From contig JAFGSS010000097.1 of the NCBI GenBank assembly GCA_016934555.1, forward strand, positions 1 through 39,080: a stretch of DNA of 39,080 bases, given 5' to 3'. This DNA is from Acidobacteriota bacterium. GTDB lineage: Bacteria > Acidobacteriota > UBA6911. The notes below the pieces were generated by a model, which ran no database searches, had not been told where the DNA came from, and saw only the letters and a program-made list of their open reading frames with translations. The position numbers were made by a program, and so were the translations under genes. This document shows, piece by piece, positions 33,262-39,080 of the stretch (positions are counted from its first letter, which is position 1; each line of letters starts with the position of its first letter).

Positions 33262-34668
33262 ATGATCCGCACACTCTCTTCCCGGAAATGGATCCTCGTG
33301 GCCGCGCTGTTTCCGGCCCTCTTCATCCCGAACCTCCTGGCGTCGGACGCGGCGGTCCATGAAGACCCGGTCGCCCCGCTGCTCCTGGCCCTGATCGTCA
33401 TCCTGGCGACGGCGAAGGGGGCGGGGGAGCTTTTCGAGCGGCTTCACATGCCGGCGGTGCTCGGAGAACTCGTCGGCGGCATCGTCCTGGGCAACCTGAT
33501 CCTCCTCAACCCCGCGTGGAGTTTTTTCGAACCGCTGCGGGCCCAGGTCATGGAAATCCACTGGGCCGTCATCATCGACGGCATGGCGCGCCTCGGCGTC
33601 ATCATCCTGCTGTTCGAAGTCGGCCTGGAATCGACCGTGAAGGGGATGATGAAGGTGGGGACATCGTCCCTGTTCGTCGCCGTCGTCGGGGTCATCGCCC
33701 CCTTCATCCTGGGATACGGCGTCAGCTGGATGTTCATCCGCGAGGTGCCGGTCCAGATCGCGGCCGGCATGCCCGCCGGCTTCAGCGTCCATTACATCCA
33801 CCTGTTCGTGGGGAGCGTGCTGTGCGCCACCAGCGTCGGCATCACGGCCAGGGTGTTCCAGGACCTCGGGCGGCTCCACACCCGGGAAGCGCAGATCATC
33901 CTCGGCGCCGCGGTGATCGACGACGTGCTGGGACTGATCGTTCTCGCCGTCGTTTCGAGCGTCATCAGCGCCGCCAAGGTGGGACAGTCGATCCAGGTGG
34001 GATCGATCTTCCGGCTGATCGCGGTCGCCGTCCTCTTCCTCGGCGGGGCCCTGACCGTCGGGACGTTCGTCATCCCGCGCATGATGAAACTGCTGGCGAA
34101 ACTGCGCACGGCCGGGGTCATGCTCCTCTCCTCGCTGCTGCTGGCCTTCCTGCTCTCCTACCTGGCGGGACTGGCGGGCCTGGCCGGCATCGTCGGCGCT
34201 TTTGCCGCGGGGCTGCTGCTGGAAAGGGTCCATTTCCGGGAATTCCGGGAGGACATCGACATTTTCCGCCTGATCAAACCGATCTCCACCTTCCTGGTTC
34301 CTGTCTTTTTCGTCCTGATGGGGATCCAGGTGCACCTGGAGAGTTTTGCCGACCTGTCGGTCCTGGGAATCGCCGCCGGCCTCACGGCCGCCGCCGTCAT
34401 CGGCAAACAGGCCTGCGCCTGGGGTGCGACCGGAAAGGCTCTCGACCGGATGAGCATCGGCGTCGGCATGATACCCAGGGGCGAGGTCGGGCTCATTTTC
34501 GCCAGCATCGGCCGGAGCCTGAAGGTGGTGGACGGCCCCACCTTCTCGGCCATCGTGATCATGGTCATCGTCACCACCCTGGTGACACCGCCGCTGCTGA
34601 AGGTGACACTCTCCCGGGGGGGGAAGGGGGCGGAGCGACTTGGAGTGGATAGTGGCATTGAAAAATGA
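33262..34668 (+). CDS. CPA2-type cation:proton antiporter
   Basis: The 468-residue membrane protein of the KefB/NapA-like CPA2 group has about twelve hydrophobic segments plus an N-terminal hydrophobic segment that may be cut. The paired Asp220-Asp221 in AAVIDDVLGLI marks electrogenic exchangers; LGELVGGIVLGN and GMIPRGEVGLIFASIG are further family marks. It has no C-terminal TrkA/RCK domain. It exchanges H+ for Na+ or K+ at the inner membrane. I start at 33262, where MIRTLSSRKW leads into the first hydrophobic stretch; the upstream extension is unlikely. The next gene overlaps its 3' end by 29 bp. Confidence 0.9.
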   Translation: MIRTLSSRKWILVAALFPALFIPNLLASDAAVHEDPVAPLLLALIVILATAKGAGELFERLHMPAVLGELVGGIVLGNLILLNPAWSFFEPLRAQVMEIHWAVIIDGMARLGVIILLFEVGLESTVKGMMKVGTSSLFVAVVGVIAPFILGYGVSWMFIREVPVQIAAGMPAGFSVHYIHLFVGSVLCATSVGITARVFQDLGRLHTREAQIILGAAVIDDVLGLIVLAVVSSVISAAKVGQSIQVGSIFRLIAVAVLFLGGALTVGTFVIPRMMKLLAKLRTAGVMLLSSLLLAFLLSYLAGLAGLAGIVGAFAAGLLLERVHFREFREDIDIFRLIKPISTFLVPVFFVLMGIQVHLESFADLSVLGIAAGLTAAAVIGKQACAWGATGKALDRMSIGVGMIPRGEVGLIFASIGRSLKVVDGPTFSAIVIMVIVTTLVTPPLLKVTLSRGGKGAERLGVDSGIEK

Positions 34669-35959
34669 AGGTTCCCTCGTTCCTTCGCGCCGGGAGGTAT
34701 TGAAAACCGCGGTCGCGTGCCTGGCGCTGCCCGGCATGCTGGCACGGGCCTCGGCCGCAACGGGCCTGAGGATCAGCAACCGGCTGAGCCCGCTCAACAG
34801 CAAGCGGCCGCGCCGACCCCACACACGCTACATCATCCTGCACACCACGGAGGGGGAGGAAAAGGGCTCCCTCAACAAGCTTGTGCGGTACGGGGAGGCG
34901 CACTATTTCGTATGCCATTCCGGGCAGGTGTACCGCATCATCGACAAATCCAAGATCGCCCGCCACACGGGCAGAAGCATGTGGGAGGGGCGGACCACCA
35001 TCGACAATTACTCGATCGGGATCGAGGTCTGCGGGTATCACAACCGGGACATCACCCCCGCCCAGGCCGACGCAGTGCGGGAACTGCTGCGGCAGCTGAA
35101 AAGCCTCTATGACATCCCCGACGAGCGTGTCCTGACCCACTCCATGGTGGCCTACGGACGGCCGAACCGTTTTCACAACGACAACCACCGGGGACGGAAA
35201 CGCTGCGGAATGATCTTTGCGCGCCCGGAAATCAGGGCGCGCCTCGGGCTCGAAGGGGCGCCCCCCGAGGATCCCGACGTCAAGGCGGGGCGGCTGAAGG
35301 TCGCCGACCCGGAACTGTTCGCCTATCTTTTCGCGCGCCGGACGGAGCCCGTTCTCGTGGCAGCGGGCGCCGCCGCCCCCCTGCCGGTCCCGGCAACGGC
35401 GGCGGTTCCCTCCGAGTCCCCGCTGATTTCGCTCAACCGGACGGCGTGGCAGATCGCCAGGGAACGCTACAACCACCCGGACACCGTCTACGTCTTCCCC
35501 GACGGCCGGCGGCTGGAAGGGGACAAGGTGCAGGACTGGGGCCGCATCCCCACCGGCACCCGCGTGCTTCTCAGCGAAGCCGAGGACACCCAGCCCTTCG
35601 AAGGTTTTCTGGAAATCGGCAAGGACGGCTCCACCTCCGCCGAAATCGCGGGCCAGGCCGCCTCGAGCGCCACCACCATCTACTTCTTCCCCGACGGCCT
35701 CATCCGCACCGGCTCGGAGCTGAAGCAGAAACGCTCGTGGCAGAGGCTGCTCAAAACCCCCCCGAAAGGAACGCGGCTGCTGGTGGGCTATGTCTACGGC
35801 GGGCACGTCCAATCCCGCCGCCCCCCCTCCACCATCGCGGGGATCAAATGGAATTACCCTTCGACCTATTACCGGTACCCGGACGGCCGCATCCTGAGCG
35901 GGGATGACATCAACGCCAACAACATTCCCGGCGGTACGCTCATTTTCTACCAGCAGTAG
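34640..35959 (+). CDS. N-acetylmuramoyl-L-alanine amidase (Amidase_2), Tat-type signal, triple C-terminal repeat
   Basis: The 439-residue protein (from the ATG) has a Tat-like signal SRREVLK followed by AVACLALPGMLARASA. The Amidase_2 domain (about 60-200) contains zinc ligands His68 and His167 and probably Cys189, with Glu129 in SIGIEV. It would cut the bond between muramic acid and the stem peptide in the cell wall. The C-terminal half carries three related segments, each with Y-x-(F/Y)-P-D-G followed by a P-x-G-T turn, starting near 282, 346 and 408. The start is uncertain: GTG 34652 or TTG 34658, after GGAG, are possible instead of 34640. It overlaps the antiporter gene and may be co-transcribed. 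Confidence 0.87.
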   Translation: MEWIVALKNEGSLVPSRREVLKTAVACLALPGMLARASAATGLRISNRLSPLNSKRPRRPHTRYIILHTTEGEEKGSLNKLVRYGEAHYFVCHSGQVYRIIDKSKIARHTGRSMWEGRTTIDNYSIGIEVCGYHNRDITPAQADAVRELLRQLKSLYDIPDERVLTHSMVAYGRPNRFHNDNHRGRKRCGMIFARPEIRARLGLEGAPPEDPDVKAGRLKVADPELFAYLFARRTEPVLVAAGAAAPLPVPATAAVPSESPLISLNRTAWQIARERYNHPDTVYVFPDGRRLEGDKVQDWGRIPTGTRVLLSEAEDTQPFEGFLEIGKDGSTSAEIAGQAASSATTIYFFPDGLIRTGSELKQKRSWQRLLKTPPKGTRLLVGYVYGGHVQSRRPPSTIAGIKWNYPSTYYRYPDGRILSGDDINANNIPGGTLIFYQQ

Positions 35960-35983
35960 GCAGCCCCCTTCCCCCGCGAAAAA

Positions 35984-36007
35984 ACGCGGGATCCCGGGGT
36001 CCCGCGT
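35984..36007 (+). terminator. Hairpin after the amidase gene
   Basis: ACGCGGGA (35984-35991) and TCCCGCGT (36000-36007) pair perfectly around an 8-nt loop, 25 bp after the amidase stop. No T-run follows. A possible -10 (TATACT, 36012-36017) for the ATP-grasp gene lies just beyond, but without a -35. Confidence 0.5.
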
Positions 36008-36055
36008 GGGATATACTGAAACAGGCGTCGTTCCCGAAGCCTGCGTGGGGCCTCT

Positions 36056-37117
36056 ATGGATTCTGAGAAGAAAAAGATCCTCGTCCTTTACAACCATCTC
36101 GAGGAAACCGACGAATACCTGGCGCTGCGCAACGTGGATCCCGCCTCGCTCGATTTCGAGCCGGAGTACTCGATCGCCGTGGCCACCGCCGCGGAGGAGT
36201 ACGACGCGATCGTCGAGGCGCTCACCCGGGAGGGGTTCGACGCCCGCTCCGTCAACCTGAAGGATGATTTCGATCTCCTCTGCAGTCTTGCGGCCGAGCA
36301 TCCGCCCGACGCCATCTTCAACCTTGTGGAATTCTTCCATAACGACCTGAACCGCGAGGGGGCGGTCGCCGGCCTGTTCGACCTGTTCGGGATCCCGTAC
36401 ACGGGGGCGCCCCCCTTCTGCCTCTCCCTCTGCCGGCGCAAGGGGCTGACGAAGCAGCTCCTCGTAGAGAACGGCGTCTCCACCCCCCGGTTCTACAGCC
36501 TGAAGAGCCCCATCATCCGCCCCGACCACGGACTCGACTACCCCCTCATCATCAAGCCCTCCCGCCAGGACGGCAGCGCCGGGGTCGACAAGCACTCGGT
36601 GGTCCGCGATTACGCGGAACTGCTGCACCGGGTGGACCGGATGTTCGCCGATTTCCGCCCCCCGATCCTGGTCGAGGAATTCATCGAGGGGGATGAACTG
36701 CACGTGTCGGTGCTGGGGAACGACCCGCCCGAGGTGCTTCCCATCATCGATTTCAATTTTGAGGAGCTGCCGGAGGACCACCCGCACCTGATCACCTACG
36801 ACATCAAATGGAACCCTCTCTCCCCGGCCTATCACAAGGTGCATTCCATCTGCCCGGCGGACCTGCTGCCGGAAACGGAAGAGTGGGTGAAGAAAGAGGC
36901 GGTGCGCGCCTACCGGGCGACCGGCTGCAGGGACTATGCCCGGGTGGACATCAGGCTGGCGGAGGACGGGACCCCCTACGTACTCGAGGTGAACCCGAAT
37001 CCGGACCTCACCGAAGGGGTGTCCTTCATGGAGTCCGCGGAAGAGGCGGGCCTCGGCTTTTCCGAAACACTGCGCCGGATCGCGGATTTCGCACTCAAGC
37101 GGAAGCAAAAAAAATAG
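36056..37117 (+). CDS. ATP-grasp ligase, D-alanine-D-alanine ligase-like
   Basis: The 353-residue protein has the ATP-grasp domain (about 135-340): PLIIKPSRQDGSAGVDKHSVV, ILVEEFIEGDELHVSVLGN, YARVDIRLAEDGTPYVLEVNPNPDL. The last block supplies the Mg-binding Glu and Asn. The N-terminal part (DAIFNLVEFFHNDLNREGAVAGLFDLFGIPYTGAPP) is like the Ddl first domain. Such enzymes join a carboxylate to an amine via an acyl phosphate. A true Ddl would be expected near cell-wall genes; the amidase upstream is one, but many relatives act on other peptides, so the substrate is open. The ATG at 36056 has only a weak upstream purine stretch. Confidence 0.88.
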   Translation: MDSEKKKILVLYNHLEETDEYLALRNVDPASLDFEPEYSIAVATAAEEYDAIVEALTREGFDARSVNLKDDFDLLCSLAAEHPPDAIFNLVEFFHNDLNREGAVAGLFDLFGIPYTGAPPFCLSLCRRKGLTKQLLVENGVSTPRFYSLKSPIIRPDHGLDYPLIIKPSRQDGSAGVDKHSVVRDYAELLHRVDRMFADFRPPILVEEFIEGDELHVSVLGNDPPEVLPIIDFNFEELPEDHPHLITYDIKWNPLSPAYHKVHSICPADLLPETEEWVKKEAVRAYRATGCRDYARVDIRLAEDGTPYVLEVNPNPDLTEGVSFMESAEEAGLGFSETLRRIADFALKRKQKK

Positions 37118-37180
37118 GCCTGTGACCCGGTCCCGGCACGGAGGGGTTTTCCCCTCGGTGCCGGGATCCGGGGACAGGCC
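37117..37180 (-). terminator. Long intrinsic terminator for the small secreted protein gene
   Basis: GGCCTGT (37117-37123) pairs with ACAGGCC (37174-37180). Inside it a 15-bp stem with one mismatch closes on a TTTT loop (37147-37150). Read on the minus strand the stem is followed at once by TATTTTTTTT, a textbook U-tract. Those bases are the Lys codons and stop of the convergent ATP-grasp gene. Confidence 0.85.
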
Positions 37181-37207
37181 CGTGTCCGGCGGCGAAAACC
37201 TGCGGAT

Positions 37208-37573
37208 CTATTCAAAAACGATGCGCATCGTTTTGCCCTTCAGCTGCAGGTTCTTGATGACAGCGCGGCCGGACGCGTCCGTCCCTATCCCGAGGGAGTC
37301 GAACTCGTACTTCTTGTCCACGCTCTCCATCTTGCCCTGCGCCTCGATCCCCTTGGGCTTGCCCACCGGCGTGAAAACGACGGTCACGGTCTCCCCCTCG
37401 GCCTTCCACCTGGCGTCGTATTTCCCGGGCTGGATCTCGATATCGGTGCCAGCTACCACGAGCGGCTTGATCACGGAAATCCGGGCCGAACCCTTCTCGG
37501 CCGCCATCAGCGGAAAGGAAATCAAAAGAACGACAAGCGTAAACATCAAAACCAATTTTTTTCCGTTATCCAT
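37208..37573 (-). CDS. Small secreted protein of unknown function
   Basis: The 121-residue protein has a signal peptide (MDNGKKLVLMFTLVVLLISFPLMAAEKG, likely cut after Ala-Ala). The mature part is about 95 residues, mostly beta-strand-like (ARISVIKPLVVAGTDIEIQPGKYDARWKAEGETVTVVFT), suggesting a small beta-sandwich. It has no cysteine and no lipobox. I do not recognise a family. The ATG at 37573 is better than one 24 bp upstream because AAGGAGAAGAGG precedes it and the signal peptide starts there. It is a single gene with its own strong terminator. Confidence 0.78.
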   Translation of the reverse strand: MDNGKKLVLMFTLVVLLISFPLMAAEKGSARISVIKPLVVAGTDIEIQPGKYDARWKAEGETVTVVFTPVGKPKGIEAQGKMESVDKKYEFDSLGIGTDASGRAVIKNLQLKGKTMRIVFE

Positions 37574-38171
37574 AGTGCCTCTTCTCCTTTTAGCCATTCA
37601 TCGTATTCTCAAAAAAAACGTGGACCTGTTGCCCTCCGCCGGGACGAACCTTGCACCACTACCCGTTAGCACACGTATGACAGGGAATTGCTCAATTAAG
37701 AGGGAGGTAAGGCGGATGGAACAAAGCGCTTCACTCGGCACCAGGGCCGACGACCTCAGGAGGCCGTCATCCCTTGTATACCCTCAATAAGCTTCGAAAG
37801 ACCCCCGATTCACCGTTTATCCGTTTCGCTCCCGGACCGCCAGCTGTGATCACCGGCCCGGGAACGGAACCCGGCATTGTCAACCTTGTTACTACGTTTT
37901 CCCGTCGGCTGCGTTTCACCAAAACCCCCGGTTTCACGCCGGGAGCACATTCATTGCCTTGACGGCCGGGGGGGAGCCTGCTCAAAACCGGCCCGCCATC
38001 GGCCGCCCCTTACATCGCACAGGGAAATTTTACCATTATTTCCCGAAGGGGGAAGACCCAATCGGGGACGGACGCCGGATCCGGGGGGAGGGGGAGATCC
38101 GGGATCGGGTCCCGCTCCAGGGGGTTCTGACCCGACTGGAGGGGGACCCGGGTCGTTCGAGCCGGCGGGAC
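37574..38171. other. Gene-free spacer of about 600 bp
   Basis: No convincing reading frame lies here: the short open frames lack ribosome sites and family features. The right end (38055-38160) is strikingly G-rich on the plus strand and holds the hairpin at 38106-38150. The left part is less GC-rich and contains the probable upstream region of the secreted protein gene. I find no tRNA or known RNA gene, though a small RNA cannot be excluded. Confidence 0.6.
38106..38150 (-). terminator. Large hairpin downstream of the metallo-hydrolase gene
   Basis: CGGGTCCCGCTCCAG (38106-38120) pairs with CTGGAGGGGGACCCG (38136-38150) with one mismatch; the loop can add a GGG/CCC pair. It lies 22 bp after the metallo-hydrolase stop. 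No T-run follows on the minus strand. Confidence 0.55.
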
Positions 38172-39026
38172 CTATTCGATCTCGCGCCAGTTCCAGTCCA
38201 GGCCGCCCTTGAACACCATCGCGTTCATGCCGTTGCTCAGCTTGGTGAGATTGGCATCGGGGAAACGGGAGGCCATGGCGTAGTAGAAGTCACCAACCGT
38301 ATCGGTTTTCACCAGTTCTTCTTCCGTCGCCCGGACGTAGTCGCGGGTGAAATCGAGCGAGCTGGTGTCGAAGGGCATCCCCGGCTTCTGGTGGCCGGGG
38401 ATGATGATCTCGGCCCCCATCTTTTCGATCTTGTCCACGTCCGCGATCCACTGCGCCCGCTCCTCCTTGGTGCATTCGCAGGTGAAGGGGTGGGCCTGGT
38501 TGAAGAGGACGTCGCTGGCGTACAGCGTCTTGATCGAGGGGATCCAGACCATGGTGTTGTAGCGCATGTCCCCCATGACCTTGGAGATGATCTCGAGGCG
38601 ATGGCCTTCGAGCTCGAAGTAGTCTTCCTTCAGGGACTCGGCCTTGGTGGTGACGCGGCAGACGTTGTGCGCCCCGATGATGCCTTCCCAGTGCTCGATC
38701 TTGCCGAAGAACTGCTTGTTGATGATTTCGGCCTCGGAGCCGATGGCCACGACCTTCGCCTTGGGGAAGGCGGAGGCGATCACGCCGGCGCCGAAGTAAT
38801 GGTCCGGGTGCGCGTGGGAGAGATAGATCGTCGTGAGGTTCTTGCCCGTATCCAGGATCTCGGTAATGACGCGGTGGGCGTTGGACAGCGTCCACTGGGC
38901 GTCGAGCAGGACCGCGTCCTTCTTCCCCATGACGATGACGGAAGCGACCTCGAAACCGCTCTCATCGCTGAAGAAAACCTTGGTGGAAAGGGGGTGCTGC
39001 GCGTTGGAATTCAGTCTGATTTCCAT
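38172..39026 (-). CDS. Metallo-beta-lactamase-fold hydrolase
   Basis: The 284-residue protein has the metal motif HAHPDH (His71, His73, Asp75, His76), Asp172 in YASDVLF and His212 in IIPGHQ. The fifth usual ligand, a His in a GHTPG-like turn, is missing: the equivalent stretch reads KVMGDMRYNTMVWIPS, with Asp153 as a possible substitute. There is no signal peptide, so it is probably cytoplasmic. The NTMVWIPS..TLYASDVLFN layout reminds me of a broad group of MBL-fold hydrolases without a fixed substrate. CGGAGAA six bases before the ATG supports the start. It stands alone with a hairpin after it. Confidence 0.87.
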   Translation of the reverse strand: MEIRLNSNAQHPLSTKVFFSDESGFEVASVIVMGKKDAVLLDAQWTLSNAHRVITEILDTGKNLTTIYLSHAHPDHYFGAGVIASAFPKAKVVAIGSEAEIINKQFFGKIEHWEGIIGAHNVCRVTTKAESLKEDYFELEGHRLEIISKVMGDMRYNTMVWIPSIKTLYASDVLFNQAHPFTCECTKEERAQWIADVDKIEKMGAEIIIPGHQKPGMPFDTSSLDFTRDYVRATEEELVKTDTVGDFYYAMASRFPDANLTKLSNGMNAMVFKGGLDWNWREIE

Positions 39027-39080
39027 GTATGTTCTCCGATCGGGTTGCCGCCGGGCCGGCCGCCCGGCATTGAATGTCAG

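Noticed and set aside
34571-37108. An 845-residue minus-strand open frame opposite the amidase and ATP-grasp genes
   Set aside because: It spans two real genes and their spacer on the other strand and has no domain.
37650-37700. A possible tRNA-like segment with a GGTTCG-type loop on the minus strand
   Set aside because: No acceptor stem, D arm or anticodon arm can be drawn around it.

Overview
The window is GC-rich (about two thirds G+C by eye) bacterial DNA with compact operons, Shine-Dalgarno-led starts and some GTG/TTG starts. Two aldehyde:ferredoxin oxidoreductase (AOR) genes with their own sulfur-carrier and radical-SAM genes, a GlcD/GlcF pair, a monomeric isocitrate dehydrogenase, hemicellulose-type glycosidases and a CaiB-type CoA transferase suggest an anaerobic or facultative heterotroph. 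A lineage such as Acidobacteriota or Desulfobacterota would fit, but nothing in the sequence proves it. I see no rRNA, tRNA, CRISPR array, phage gene or insertion sequence.

Layout. (1) 1-4602, minus strand: a GH3 glycosidase followed by a GH115 alpha-glucuronidase-like gene cut by the window edge. The GH115 gene carries an in-frame 36-bp minisatellite. (2) 4788-9593, minus strand: a four-gene oxidoreductase operon (zinc-type dehydrogenase, GlcF-like, GlcD-like, Ldh_2-family dehydrogenase) with overlapping or nearly touching genes. (3) 9906-13163, plus strand: a cupin, an unassigned TIM-barrel-like protein, a creatininase-family hydrolase resembling IolN, and an IclR regulator. (4) 13324-17438, plus strand: a ThiF/MoeB-like E1, an AOR, a MoaD/ThiS-like carrier ending in Gly-Gly, and a SPASM radical SAM protein. 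A second AOR faces it (17459-19171, minus). (5) 19369-24505, plus strand: monomeric isocitrate dehydrogenase, then a sugar isomerase/epimerase-like TIM barrel with TPP-dependent E1 alpha and beta subunits. (6) 24598-27172, minus strand: an unknown protein, a nitroreductase and a CaiB-type CoA transferase. (7) 27410-39026: housekeeping and envelope genes: esterase, LysR regulator, YihY-like membrane protein, an antiporter-DUF389 fusion, a second antiporter, a Tat-exported amidase with a triple repeat, an ATP-grasp ligase, a small secreted protein and a metallo-beta-lactamase-fold hydrolase.

How the parts may work together. The 17-bp palindrome ATTCC-N7-GGAA(C/A) occurs at three promoter regions in the middle block: cupin operon, ThiF-AOR operon and AOR2/isocitrate dehydrogenase. 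With the IclR gene embedded there, this suggests one local regulon. My working hypothesis is an inducible route in which a cyclic polyol or keto-sugar acid is dehydrogenated, opened by the creatininase-family hydrolase and isomerised, with aldehydes oxidised by tungsten/molybdenum AORs. Those AORs appear to have a private cofactor or maturation kit (E1, ubiquitin-like carrier, radical SAM). The substrate is not known from the sequence.
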